From NCBI GenBank assembly GCA_037013495.1, contig CM072805.1, positions 18,564,669 through 18,628,668 on the forward strand: 64,000 nucleotides of DNA, read 5' to 3'. Below, piece by piece: positions 36,636 to 49,481 of the stretch. The notes below the pieces were generated by a model. That model was not told the origin of the DNA. It saw only the letters and a program-made list of their open reading frames with translations, and made no database searches. Position numbers and translations under genes: made by a program. Source of the DNA: Hippophae tibetana. Its lineage: Eukaryota; Streptophyta; Magnoliopsida; Rosales; Elaeagnaceae. The first letter of the stretch is position 1, and every line of letters starts with the position of its first letter.

Positions 36636-37425
36636 ATGGAAGATGAATTTAATGTTCGTTGTGCTTGTAATGTCACACCGCAAATAGTTATGACTTGTAT
36701 AAGGAGTGTACTAAACCGTAAAAAAAAAAAAAAGGTTCAAAAGTCATGCTTAAATATTTTTATATAATTTACCAAACTATCAATTTAGTGGGCAGCTAAT
36801 CCACACATTGTAGTTAAGGAAAGGTCTCCCTTTTAAATTTGTGAGACATATATGGTTTGGTATAACTATAAAGGTATTGAGCTTTTGTTGCACTAAATTT
36901 TGGATTGCTACCAATTTGAAGATGCTAGATGAAGATGAATTTGTTGATTTTGGTAATGATTCAACTTCATTCGTTATTAAGTTTTTTAGTAAGTTTTCTA
37001 CTATCAAATATCTAGAGTTTTTGGTAGATTGCAACAAAAGGCCTAATCTCCGTTATGTGACTACTCGTAAGAAGAAGGGTCTAATAAGCCAAATGATGTT
37101 GGTATGATAATAAGGCTCCTAAAGGAAAGCAAGTTGTTGTTTTAGATTTTGAGTTTGTTGAGGTTGCAAAGGAAAATGTTGTTATGATTTGTTTGATATA
37201 CTTCTTAGAAGGCATTTTATAAGATAAACTAAAGAATTTGTGTGTTTTTAGAGAAGCACTGCTATTGACTTTTGATTATGATAAGTTCAATTCTTATCCT
37301 TGGGGTGACATAGTGTTCAATTTACTTTTTGATAACTTGAACAAAGACTATACACAAATGTACAATGTTGCTTTTAGGGATAAATTTGAAAAGAAGAAGA
37401 TAAAACTAAGAAGAAACAAAAGATA
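36636..37425 (+). pseudogene. DUF1985 domain part of the Ulp1-type gene
   Basis: The open stretch FRHIWFGITIKVLSFCCTKF is followed, after broken sequence, by LDFEFVEVAKENVVMICLIY and LLTFDYDKFNSYPWGDIVFN. The last block (FNSYPWG) is the most recognisable signature of DUF1985, a domain that accompanies Ulp1 proteases in plant Mutator-like elements. A plausible start is the ATG at 36636. Stops and frame changes show it is not functional. The exact role of DUF1985 is not settled; related transposon proteins take part in element-specific control. Confidence 0.65.
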
Positions 37426-37669
37426 GACAATATAATCCATTTTCAAATATATGATCTTAGGTTGGTATTCCAAATATTATGAATGAACTAGTTATTTTCT
37501 TGAACGACCAATTTCTAACAACGTTGAAGTGGTCAAATGTTATCAAACCGAAACAACTGGCTCAAGTCAATGCCATTCTTGCTAAGTCTTATGCAAGAAT
37601 GTTTTATTTTCATATTTTTGCATTTTTTGGTGTATTTTAAGTAAACAGCTTCAATTTATTATTTTATAT

Positions 37670-37940
37670 AATATGTAACAATTTACATTATTTTTGGTAT
37701 GTTATTTAACATGTTGCATAGAAAGATTACATTGTTGTAACATGTTATATTTTAATTTAACATATAATGTAACGTGTTACATTAGATAATAAATATTATG
37801 TAACATGATGTAACCAATTATATAGCATGTCACATATAACATAATATGTTACATTAGATGAAAAATACTATGTAACATGTCACGTATAATATAACATGTT
37901 ACATAATATGTCATATATGATGTAACAGGTTACATAGCGT
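37670..37940. repeat. Palindromic motif cluster 1 (ATGTAACATGTTACAT family)
   Basis: About eight copies or near copies occur in 270 bases, among them ATGTAACGTGTTACAT (37767-37782) and ATGTAACAGGTTACAT (37920-37935). Spacing is irregular. The cluster lies between the DUF1985 and protease parts. Confidence 0.8.
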
Positions 37941-39389
37941 TTAATTTACTATGTTTAATGCTTTAATTATTTTATTTTGATCATGTTTCTTAATATATCT
38001 TTTTTTTTGTAGGTTAGTGTAAATACAGTATTAATAAGTGATGATGTCTCCCATTTTAAATCTTTGTCCCATATTGAAGTAATGTATTATGATAAGGTGG
38101 GATCATCCCAAATTCAAGCTAGAGGTTCACAATATGAACATGTTGATGATGTATTGTTGAGAGAAAAGTTATGAGAGAATAAGATGAAGTGTCAGGAAAA
38201 GGATGTAGATGAAGGGTTGAAGTCATCTAATGTTGACTTTAATAATTTTTATAAAAAGTTGACTTCATATATTGATTTCGTTTATTAAAAAAAAATGTTT
38301 ATTTTGATGAGAGGTTCAATGAGCATGGAGCTTCTGTGTAGATCTTATAATGATTTTGTCAAGGTTTTTTCAATCTGTAAGTTATATTGTCTAATCATAT
38401 GATTTTTTGGCTATTACATTAGTTATATTTTAGCATCAATTGCTTTTGATTTCATTAGTTGTTATAGAAACAACATACTTATAAATCATAAAAGTTTTTC
38501 ACCAAGGTCTGTCCTACACCAGTTCAACCTACAAAGAGTGACGTTGGTGGTAGGATGTTCAATGTTGATAATGCAGACATGCTTTATTTTTATTTAGGCT
38601 TGAATTCAAAAGCTTCACAAACAATTTTAACAATTTTGAAGACTTTACATTCTCCATCTTTTAATCCAAATTTTTATAATGATTTATTTGACTAGTTTTA
38701 TCAATAAGTATAATTGTATCATTGTGGATCTAAGATTTGATTTGATCTTTATATTCTACTTTCCAAATCTATATCTACTTTTGTGTTGAAGAGGGATTGG
38801 ATATTAATTAAACCATGAAAAGTTATTTCTAGTCCCTATGTTTATCCTCCTAAGAAAGGTGTGTCTGTTAATTATCACATAATACAAGTAGAGCTTTCCC
38901 TTACCTGTGAAATCGACATCTTGTGTCGACGATGTGTATAGATTTATAGATATTTGTGAGGATGATGAAGCATTAGAGCATCCAAGTTTCCCTTACCAAC
39001 CTTTACCCAAGGATTAGAAAAAGTGCTTCAATGAATGGTTTGCATAATTTTTCATTATATTTATATATTTTTTTGCATAATTTTTTAACATTTCTCTTTT
39101 CATTAATTAGTGATCTTATTAAAATCCAATATCAAACTTGGCTATTGATAAGGAGGATTTCATTATTCCTTTGAACAGGGATAAATGATTACTTTATGGT
39201 ATTAGAAATATTACAATTTATTATTGTTTGAACTTAATAATCATTAACTACTTTTTAAGCATATATTTTAGTATTTATATGTATTTGTTGTTAGTTATTT
39301 TATAACATTTGGATAATGTGTTGTATGAGATAGTGCTTGAAGGTCATATTATCCTGACACTTTTGGATTTTTTGTTTGTTTCAAAATTA

Positions 39390-39600
39390 TAATGTTATAT
39401 AACATGTTATATTTTTATATAAGTTACAATGTGACATGTTACAAAGCATATTAAAAATGATGTAACATGTTACATAATAGTTCAGAAAACAATGTAATAT
39501 GTTACATAGTACATCAAAAACAACATAAAATGTTATATAACATATTAAATCAAATGTAACATGTTATATATTTCGTTTTAACATGTTACTAATTTATATA
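39390..39600. repeat. Palindromic motif cluster 2
   Basis: About seven copies, one perfect 16-base palindrome at 39460-39475. It lies just before the protease domain. Confidence 0.8.
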
Positions 39601-39659
39601 ATATTAAATATTTATCATATTTGATAGTGCTTTATTTTTAAATATCATATTCTTTTGTA

Positions 39660-40290
39660 CAGTTGGAGTATATAAAATTGGTCATTGTTAGTCGTGATAA
39701 TCCAAAGAATATCCATCTATATGCTAATAATTATTGATTCAATTTTCAATTATCTCACAAAATTTAATTGAATATTAACCAATTAATTGAGAGAAATTGG
39801 ACGTATTGTATGTACCAACCAATGTTAATGGTAATCATTGGGTCTACAGTGTAATATATTTGGATAGTTGAAGGAGAAGTGTAATCATATAATGATCATG
39901 ATACCTATTTTGTTGTATTGGTTGAGATATCATGGATATGGTGAGAATCGTCTAACCAATCCATACAATATGTGGCCAATTTTTATGATGGGATGTGTTC
40001 GAAAGCAAAACATTGTGTAATGATTTTATTTAATACTATTTTTGTACTAATTTTTATTAATAATTTCATTTTAATCCATCCTAATGTATTGTTTATTTTA
40101 TTTTTATTTTACAGCCATGACTATGGGATTTGATTCCTCAAAATTGTAGAGTTTCTGATGAAAGTATGGAAATTGGACATGATTAATTTCATTAACTTTA
40201 TAAAGATTATAAATAGACATTGCATACAATTTGTATGTAATAATGAAATGTTAGATCCTACTTATTAGGAGATTGGACAAACAATGTAAA
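39660..40290 (+). pseudogene. Ulp1-type (C48) cysteine protease domain, catalytically dead
   Basis: LDVLYVPTNVNGNHWVYSVI (about 39790-39850) carries the catalytic His-Trp pair of Ulp1/SENP proteases, followed by YLDS where the catalytic Asp is expected. A later exon-like block HDYGI...FLKIVEFLMKVWK (about 40115-40170) corresponds to the HDCGIFVLK block of the family, with Tyr in the place of the nucleophilic Cys. Between them lies a stretch of about 100 bases ending TTTACAG that could be an intron. Stops interrupt the reading. The family removes SUMO-like tags; this copy could not. Confidence 0.65.
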
Positions 40291-40504
40291 TTCATCTCTA
40301 ATTGGAATATTCTAGTCCTGATAGAAATACAATTGAATGAGTATGTAATTTTTGTGTTTTTTCTGATGGTAATATTTTGATGAATGTAGTTTGCTTTTGC
40401 CACATTAATTTTAATTTAATGGTACAATTTTTCACCTTTTACTACCTGTGTATTAAAAATTATTCAAGTTAGTATGTGTTGATTATATTATCTAGTAGGT
40501 TAAA

Positions 40505-40690
40505 TTATATTGGAAGATCAATGTAACATTCTGCACTATGTCCTATAATATATATTTTTTATTATGTAACATGTTACATTGTATTGTAAGATCAATGTAA
40601 CATGTTACATTATGTTTGATAATATATTTATTATTATGTAACATGTTATATTGAATTGTAAGATCAATATAACATGTTATGGGAAACAAT
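40505..40690. repeat. Palindromic motif cluster 3 with 72-bp tandem repeat
   Basis: Perfect palindromes at 40564-40579 and 40595-40610 and diverged ones at 40635 and 40668. The whole block repeats with a 72-base period (40561 and 40633), with a further weak unit to the left, sharing TTGTAAGATCAATGTAACA. It lies between the two convergent genes. Confidence 0.8.
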
Positions 40691-40929
40691 ATATTTCTTA
40701 TATCATATATAATTTGTGTTAAAAATATGTTATATTTAAGAAAAAAATAATATTAATATAAATTAATGATGATATTAACAAAAGATTCATTCAAAAAATG
40801 TAAAATCATATTAACGTATATAAATTTATAGGTTTTGATCCTTTCAATTGTCAAGAAGACATATATAAATATAATATTAAAATAAAAATTTAAATCTGAA
40901 TTAAATCTATTATTTTATAAAATGTAAGT

Positions 40930-43039
40930 AGTATGAATTTATTATTGTGTTGTGGTTTCTTCCTCTTCTTGCTTTCTTTCTTGAGTCCTTTGAAATCACC
41001 AGGTATTCTTGGTTTTCTTATTCTTCTTTTCATTTTCTTTTCTATGGTGTCATCACTTTTTAAAAATAATTTGTGACAACACTAGGACATCTCTCATACT
41101 TTTTGGTGGATTTCCTTTTATTTCTTGTTCAATTGGGTAGATTGGAGCTTCATGTGCTAACTTTAAGTAAGCGATGTGGTAGTGGATTGAACACATGTAA
41201 TTTCTTTTCATTGTGTGCTACAATTGCATGTGCACAAAAGATTTTTAGTACTTAGATTCACCACATGTATAAATCTTGTACTCTAAGTTTACAACGTAAC
41301 ATTCAAATTCCCTCTTCACTTATACAACTTGATAGTTTATATATATTACTTTCATTTGTTCTATCTTAATCTTCCTTTTTTCAATCTTTTCTTGTACCAT
41401 TTTGTTCTCATATTTGAAGGAGCTTTCCTCCTTTTTACAAACCAACTTTGGACTATATCTCATATTTCTCTAATTAATTATGTTATTAGAGTGTCTCGAG
41501 CATTGTTCAGCATTGTTTGAAGTCATGAAATCATATATTGTAATTGGAGCTAGAAATTTGAATCTTGTCCAAGATGAGTAGTGTGTCTTGATTAGGTATT
41601 TCATCGTTACTTTCAAACTTCATTAAGCAAGTACATATTCTTATTAAACTCTTCTTCATTGTAAACGTAAGTAGCTAGTTTGAAGTAGGTGTTTGAAAAT
41701 TTGTTATGGTAGTAAATTACAAAGTTTTGTTTCATGTGGTAGTAACAATAAAAATTATGTGCCTTGTTGTCGTATACCGTATTGACTACTGATTTTATTA
41801 CTGGATTTCTATTTGATACTATAACCAAAATTTTCTTTTCTTTGATAAGTAGCTTTAGTCTTCTAAAAAAAGTATTTACATGCTTTTGTGGTGCCCCCAT
41901 CTACCTTCCTAAATTCAATTGGATAAATCTACATTATATTATATATTAATTAGTAAATTCTTATGTAACATGTTACATTAAGAGTGTTGGAGAAATATAA
42001 CAAGTTATATTTAAGAAGTTTTTACTAAATGTGATTAAGTAAATCATCATTACATAATTGTTTTCATCTTTTGTAATTGCTACAAGTAATACTCCTCCTT
42101 TTTCTTAAGGAGTGTTCCAGCAACTACTACTACTGGCCACATATAGTTAATAAATCCATTTATGCATGTGACAATTGCCACGAGTTCATACCTAAATTTA
42201 GAATTTGCATCAATTTTTATCTCATTGTATGAATTTAGGCTCGCCTTTTCTAACATGTAGAAGAATCTAGGCAGTTTATCGTAGGATTGTTTTGGATCTC
42301 TGCATACTTGTTTTATTGTTTTTCGTAAGTGATTGTGACTCCTGCTTTTCTTTAAATGTCACCTATCATTTCTTTTGGACTCAATTGTCTTCCTGGATCT
42401 TAATAAAAGTCTTTGATGTTGTCACCTACATACTTGTATATGGTATGTTTGTCTCTTTAATCCTTGAACATTTGTGAATATGAATGATGTTCATTGCAAA
42501 TGGTTACCTTGAATGTATCTGATTGTCAAATCTTGTTTGCTACAAGTCTCTAATGATAATTTTCATATTTGCACTTCATTTTTAATGCTTATCTTGTTGG
42601 AGTTGCTAATCTTGTAGTATAATCTTTTAGTTATTTCTAATATTGAAACATGTAGTTTGAGATCTTCTTTGTTATCGAAAACCCTCCCATTGAATAACTT
42701 TTTTTCTATATCAGAATTTGTTAATGAGTCAATCTCACTGTCTGAGTCTGTTGTTATATAATCAAAATTTGAAGCTAGACTGATCTTATTCTTGAACATC
42801 TTATTGGATTGTATGAGTTACATAGAATTTGTTGTACTCTTCATTATGTTTTCCAACATTCGTATTGATGAATTCTCCATATCTCTATCATCCGTTAAAC
42901 TTTTGGTTATATGAATCCCTTTATATTTCATCTTTATGTCAATATCTCCACCTAGATGCATTGCATCACATATTTCTTTCCTCAATTCCTTTAAATTCAT
43001 ATTACTTTTTATAAATATCTCCTTTGGGATACCATTCAT
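40930..43039 (-). pseudogene. MURA-type transposase (Mutator-like), dead
   Basis: Read right to left: N-terminal block MNGIPKEIFIKSNMNLKELR (from 43039), an acidic segment with KKLFNGRVFDNKEDLKLHVS (42700-42640, like the N-terminal MuDR domain), transposase blocks LPRFFYMLEKASLNSYNEIK and NGFINYMWPVVVVAGTLLKK (42270-42100), then KILVIVSNRNPVIKSVVNTV and HNFYCYYHMKQNFV (41840-41720), and a basic tail near 41050-40940. The first catalytic Asp of the family (VVDGT) is Ala here, and the second (SDR) is Asn. C and H of the CxxH motif remain. Frames are interrupted, so no transposase can be made. Confidence 0.75.
41955..42015. repeat. Palindromic motif pair 4
   Basis: Perfect 16-base palindrome at 41963-41978, then ATATAACAAGTTATAT nearby. 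It lies within the transposase region, in what may be an intron. Confidence 0.7.
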
Positions 43040-43129
43040 ATGTTTTTCTTCTCCTTCATGAAAAACCCATTCCTTATTATGAATAATAAGTATTCTAATA
43101 TTTATATCATCAATTTAATAAATATAAAA

Positions 43130-43325
43130 AGTTACATTATATTATTAATGTTAAAAAAGATAGTAAATAGAATAGCTTATTAATAATGAATCCACAAAGC
43201 AATATAAGTTGTCAATGTAACATCTCTAACAAAAAAATATAACATGTTACATTAGAGCTATTTTTCAAATGATGTAACTAATGACATCAAACAATGTTTA
43301 AAATATAATATATTACATCATTATT
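43130..43325. repeat. Palindromic motif cluster 5
   Basis: Near copies (TATAACATGTTACATT at about 43239, half motifs GTTACATTA and ATGTAACA around it). It lies just upstream of the transposase start. Confidence 0.65.
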
Positions 43326-43400
43326 AGCAGAAATACATATATTATTTAAAATTACATCTATTTAAAAACCAACAATTTAGGAAATTATAAAAACATTTTA

Positions 43401-45100
43401 AATTTGAGAGATTCAAAATATTTATCAATTTTAGAGATTCAAAAATAGATAAGACATGTATTGAGAACAATTTGATTTTAGAGATGTACGTGTTCAACAA
43501 AAGATAAAACAATTACATGCAGAGCTTGATCCAATTTAGATAGCATTCTTATTATGTATCCTTGAATCATCGTAAACATTAGGGATAAGAAATCAAAAAC
43601 TCATTAAGAGCTTTGATTTCAAATTTTTTGGATTAAAAGTTTAATTTAATCATTGATATTGCTTATTTATGTTGATTTTCATAACATTATTATTTTAAGA
43701 AATTGATTTTCATAACAATATTGCTTTCTATCTTGCATTATGTAACTAAAATCAGTGGAATATATGAACTGATAATTATGATTTGAATGTCTAATTTGGT
43801 TGTGAAGAAATTGATGTTTCTTTGTAAGTTTTTTTAAATGAAATCAATTGAAATTTTGAATTGGTAATTGTGATTATTTATGATTGATTTAGGTGTAAGT
43901 TATAGATTTTGATGGACGAAAATGGGAGGTGATGAACAGGGATTTGTAACTGATTTTCTACCTGAATAATAGGTGTTAATTTTAAAATATATGAATTGGA
44001 GGTTAGTTTTATAAATTACCAAGTAACGTAATAGCTAAATTATGCCTTTTGGACATATAAAGTGCTAGTTTTAAAAAATGAGTTATTTGTTAAGCTATTT
44101 AGGCCATTATTGTGATGTTAGTTGATTTGAGATTTTTAAAGCTAAGAATTACAGTTCTCTTGAAATAAATATTCTATAGAGATAATGAATATGAATAACT
44201 ATTTATTTTCTCAAAAGAATATAATTATAATATATTTTTATCAAAAAAAACACATTCTTAATTACTAATAAAAATATCTATATTGTTAAATTTTTAGAAT
44301 ATTTTGAAAAAGCTAAATAAATTTAGTTCATTTATTTTTCTTATTTATATTTTTCATTTTTTCCACAAAAGTTGTTATTTACGATCAATAGATAATTTCT
44401 AATTCCGTAAACAAAAATAGACAAAAGAATTGAATAGCTATTAATTTTCTTTTAATTCTTTTACAACTTGTATTGTTAGGAAATATAATTGCATAGGATC
44501 ACGAGGATGAATATGATTTTTTTCATAAGATGAGTAAAATAGTTATTAATTCTATAAAGTAATGATTTTAATATGCTTTTATTTTAAAAAAATATTTTTA
44601 ATTACTAATACAATTTTACTTACATTACTAAATAACGGGGGTGTTTTAAAAAAATTAGGAAAAAAATTAAATAATTTATTCTCTTTATTCAATGATAACT
44701 ACTAAACAAATAAATAGAAATTACGTCCATATTTTTAGTTTTATCATTTTATATTCAATTGATAATTTCAATTTTATGAACAGATAATACTCAAATTGCA
44801 TAACAAAATAGAATAATAAATGACTAGCAAAATATCAAAATCTGATAAACAAATAAAAAATTGAAATTCCATTATCTATATGTCCTGAACAACAAGAAAA
44901 CAAATTTATTCAAACAATCTAATCAGCTTTTTCATAAAAGGAGGCTATGATTAATCTTTCCACGTTATTTTCTTTAAAGCAACCAAACAAACCACAGCAT
45001 TCATCATCTTTTCTTTGTCCCTAAAAGAGTCAATGTATATGCCTTTATTCTCACTGATGAGCCACATATGACTCGTGCATGAAAAAGCTGAGATTCACCA
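43401..45100. other. AT-rich gap upstream of the GEM-like gene
   Basis: No open frame with a known domain. The right end of the Mutator-like element probably lies in 43400-44130 but has no visible terminal repeat. Confidence 0.45.
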
Positions 45101-45109
45101 ACTACTCTC

Positions 45110-45130
45110 TCCCTCCCTTTAAATACCATT
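45110..45130 (+). promoter_or_regulatory. Probable core promoter of the GEM-like gene
   Basis: CTCCCTCCCTTTAAATACC gives a TATA-like TTTAAATA about 115 bases before the ATG at 45235, preceded by a pyrimidine patch, as is common in plant promoters. An ACGT core (CCACGTTA near 44960) lies upstream. Confidence 0.4.
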
Positions 45131-45841
45131 TCCCAAATACAGATTTGTCATCAATCTCAGCAAGCAGATCATCATCTTTCCTTTCTTCTTACACATTCTA
45201 TATTACAATTCACACCTGCAAACTGTTTGAAGAAATGTCTCTTTGCTATTACTCATCAAAAGTGAAGACTTCATTTGGAAGACAAATTCCCATGAACTCT
45301 GTATCAGGCTCATTTGATGGAAACCCACCAAAAGGACTCTTACCTGATCCTGCTGATCAGCAATATAGATCATGTTTAACATTGACACAAAGTAAGTCCC
45401 ACTTTCTATTACTATTCTTCTCTATCAATGAAATGATTATAATAGTTTTTCAGTAATATTGAGAGAATTTTTTTTATTACAGGTAATAAAGTGGATTCAG
45501 TTCTAAACAGAACGAACAAGCTTGGGAAAAAAGCTGATAGTTTTGCACATAGATTCAAAGAATACGGTAATTACTTTATTAATGCCTCAATGTTGTTCAG
45601 AAAATGAATGAAATTGGAAAAAGAACAAACTGACGGATTCACTTTGAATATGTTGTTTGAAAATGCAGTGAAATTGGGGCCTAAGATAACTGAAACAGTG
45701 AAAGGGAAGCTGAGTTTAGGAGCCAGAATTATTCGAGTAGGTGGGGTACAGAAAATATTCAAGAAAGTGTTTAGTGTTGGAGAAGAAGAGAAATTATACA
45801 AGGTTTCTCAATGCTATCTATCAACAACATCAGGTCCTATA

Positions 45842-46469
45842 TGTCACGACCTTATTTTTCAAGTAACGATCATGCGGCACTTAGTACCGTCTGTTGTACT
45901 AAGCCTGCCTTTGAATCCGAATGAAATTCCAAAGAGAATAGAAAGAGAGTTTGTAAACAATGTTTTGTATTGCTCTAGAGAGAGTTTATCTTACAATTTC
46001 TCAAAGATGATTTACAAATGAAGAGCAATAAGTCTATTTATAGTGTGGCACCAAGCTTAAGAGTATGCCACCACTTTCTAAAGTCTTCCAAGTCTAGAAT
46101 GTACAAGAGAGTTCTAGGTTTATGTACAATATGGCACAAGGTTCTAGGACCTTCTAGCTAACTCTAGAGTCTTCTAGGTTTGTCTAGTTCCTTCATGCAA
46201 GTTCTAGGATGTTCCGTAAGCTTCCAGCGGCTTCTACATCCTTCATGAACCATCCGGCATATTCTAGAATATTCTAGCCCATTCTAGCACCCTCCAGCGT
46301 GCTCTAGAACATTCTAGGGTCTTCAAAGCTTGAGTTGAGTCCATCCAACTCTAGCTTATTCTAGACATTTCTAGGCCACTCTAGAACCTTCTCATGTAGA
46401 AAAGTCTAGATCTTTTAGACAAGCACCATTTATTTGGATTTCGCGGGACAATTCGAGCTGGACGTGACA
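45842..46469 (-). repeat. LTR of chromovirus copy 2 (3' LTR)
   Basis: Starts TGTCACGACC and ends GGACGTGACA. TATA at 45838-45841 precedes it. It carries the same 10-bp phased TTC array (about 46140-46320). Confidence 0.93.
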
Positions 46470-49400
46470 CCTTCTCTCACTCAAGTTCGCAATGCCCTCG
46501 TCGCGCCTTCAAGCTTGAACCTCTCTATGTCATCTTTGAATTGCCAGAAAGAATCTTCAGGGTCCCAGCTTGTCTCTACATCCGGAGCGTTCTTCCATTT
46601 GACCAAGTATTCCCGATAACTTGGTACACCTCTACGTCGGATCAGGCGATCCGCCAAGATTGAGTCCACTTCCCTGTCAAAGGAGGTTACCACTGCAGTA
46701 GGAGCCCTCTTGGATTCTCTTCGACTCATGTCTTCCTTGTCTTCATGATAAGGTTTTAGCATGCTTACATGAAAGACCGGATAGATTTTGAGCTTTGGAG
46801 GGAGTTGTAGCTTGTACGACACCTTACCGACTTTCTTAAGAACTGGAAATGGTCCTTTATACTTCCGCACCAACCCCTTATGAACCTTCCGCAAGGACTT
46901 AAATTGTTGGGGCAATAGTTTGACAAGGACCAAATCTCCTTCCTGAAATTCCATCATCCTCCTTTTCTTTTGCAGCCCATTTCTTCATCTTCTTAGACGC
47001 CTTATTCAAATAGGCTCAGGCTAACTCAGCTTGTTCGTGCATGCCTTGGCAAATTTGAAGGCAGCATGACTCTTTCCTTCATAACTTGTGGCCAAGGCAT
47101 GAGGAGTCATGGGTTGCTACCCCATGATAATCTCGAAGGGACTCTTCGCGGTAGACTCGTTCTTTTGTAAATTATAAGAAAATTGACTTGATCAAAGCAA
47201 GGGTACGCCTCATTCCTGAGTGTCCAGCCCATAGGGAATCATGGCACTCCTTAATAAGCTCATTCCTTAAGCTCCCCCATTTTGGCACAAAGATACGATT
47301 CTGCTTGGCATAGAGTAGTCCATCACTCAGCCAAAATTGTCTTGTCTTTCCTTCCTTGATGAGGGCAAGGAGGTTTTGAGCAAGGGCATCATGCTCCAAC
47401 CCTTCTTTGATCCTTTCCAATAAAGGACTACTTGGCCTACTCAAGGCTGCAAACTCCGCCTTTCGACTTGGTGGGTCAACCACAATGCTTCCGCTGCGCG
47501 ACTCTAATTTTTCCACCTGATAAGGACTCATTGTTGGTGGTCTTGTATCAAGATCCAACTCAACTTTGTGGTCCACCTCCTTCCTTGGAGGTAACTGTTT
47601 TGGCAATGCTTTAGGCATCACATCATAGGACTTATCTGAGACAACATGCACGTATGTCGGCAAGCTTGGCTTTGGTGACTCCTCCTCGTCGTATTCTTTT
47701 GAGATGGTTAGGTAACTCTCTTCTTCTCTCTTCAATCCCTTCTTGAATTGAAGTGCCGAGAGAGCTTGGGTCGTACGTTTGGTGGTCATATCCGTTGGTA
47801 CCACACACGCTTGTGATCCATCCATTATGCACATAGAGTTTGAGCATGGCACCAAGAAAGCTCTAACCTGGTCCAAGAACTCCATACCGAATACAACTAA
47901 AAAGTTATCCATGGGCGCAACTGATAAGTCCACTTAGTTAGTCCAAGCACCAAGACTGACCTTAACTCCATAAGCAACTCTATCCAATGGTAGTGCTGCC
48001 GAGTTAACTACTTTGAGAGATCCCCCTCTATGGACTACCTTCAGGCCGAGTCTCTTTGCTTCCTTTACTGAAACAAAGTTGTAAGATGCACCTGTGTCCA
48101 CCAAAGCTTTGGCGACCTTCCCATTGATGGTTGCATCTACGTACATCAAGCCTTTGGGGGTCTTTAGGGTGCTCTGCATTGCACCAAGTAGGCGCAAAGA
48201 ACCCATCTTTGCACCTTCATCCGACTCGCTTTCATCCTGGTCATGAGTGGAAGCAACTAAGGCACTCAAGGCCTTCCTTTTCGGACATTCACGTGCCTAA
48301 TACGGTCTGTCGCATATGAAGCACATCACACGAGGCTTCGAGGCACCACGATCCTCCTTCTCCTTCCCCTTATCTCTTGGTTTGAATGAGGAGCCATCTT
48401 TATGATTCTTGGGTCCCTGACTTTTAGCATGGCCTCCCCCACTCTTTCCTCCAACAAACTTTTTATCTGTGGCTTTTGAGTTTTCCTTTTTTGTGAAGTA
48501 GTCAATAAAGCTTTCCGCAGTCGCAATGGCTGAAGATAAATCTTGGACACCACGTCGCTTGAGCTCGAGGTTAGCCCACGATTGGAGACCATCCATGAAC
48601 AAGAATAGGGCATCCTTGTCTGATGTGTCAGAAACTTCAAGCAGCAAGATTGTGAACTCCTTCACATAATCTCTTATGCTACCGATCTGCTTTAACTGTC
48701 GCAGTCGACCTCTTGTCTTCTCTTCAACATTTACGGGGAAGAATTTCATTTTGAACTCCCTTTTGAAATCTTCAAAGGTATCAATTGTGCAAACCCTTCA
48801 TTGCATATCTCCATGCCTCCGTCTCCACCACAAAATCGCAGTGTCAGACAAATACATGGCTGCAGTTCGGATCTTGCTGGCATGGTTCGTTATGCTAGTA
48901 GCCTCAAAGTATTGTTCCAGCCCCCATAGGAAGTTCTCAACTTCCCTAGCATTCCTAACACCATTGAAGGTCTTAGATTTGGGAACATCCACCTTTTTAG
49001 CTTCAATGACAGTGGTTGTGCTAGTTCCCATGGCCATTGCCCACTTACATAGAGCTAGATCACCACCCATATCCTCAACTCTAAGCAAGACATTAGCAAG
49101 TTCTCTTTGGACAAGATCTCGTACCTTGGCAAGTTTGGCCTTCAACCCATCAATCTCTTGCCTTAGCCCACCGTCTAGCTCATTAAGGGACATCTTAACC
49201 GTTGCATGGATCTCCACATCCTCAGCCTCCAAGCCATTGCAACGCTCCTCCAAGTTGTCCACCCTGTCGAACAACTCCCATGAGTTGTCCTATGCACTCC
49301 CAACACGTGCTTCCAAGCTAGAAAGTATGTCTTTCAACTTGGCTCGAGATTCCTTTGATGGTTTTCGAACTTCCTCACGTCTAGGTTCCATAGGTGGAAC

Positions 49401-49481
49401 ATCAACGCTTGGTGTAGATGGAGCAATGTTCTTCATTATGCCAAAGGTAGAAATGCTTCAACCGAAAGATCTGATACCAAC

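Larger units (their letters stand above)
35300..43400. mobile_element. Mutator-like element carrying an Ulp1-type gene (VANDAL/CUMULE-like), dead
   Basis: Two convergent coding sets mark a Mutator-like element of about 8 kb. On the plus strand are a DUF1985 domain and an Ulp1-type (C48) cysteine protease domain; on the minus strand is a MURA-type transposase. Mutator-like elements with an Ulp1 gene are known in Arabidopsis (VANDAL, Kaonashi) and in cucurbits. No terminal inverted repeats could be found at either end; several of these lineages lack clear ones. The non-coding parts are full of the palindrome ATGTAACATGTTACAT. Both gene sets have stops and lost catalytic residues, so the copy is dead. 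Boundaries are estimates. Confidence 0.75.

Noticed and set aside
37670-43325. Repeated palindrome as a CRISPR-like array
   Set aside because: Spacing is irregular, copies are degenerate, there are no constant-length spacers, and the surroundings are plant transposon genes.
34880-44150. Terminal inverted repeats for the Mutator-like element
   Set aside because: I compared the T-rich left region and 43.4-44.1 kb in reverse complement and saw only weak AT-rich similarity, not enough to call ends.
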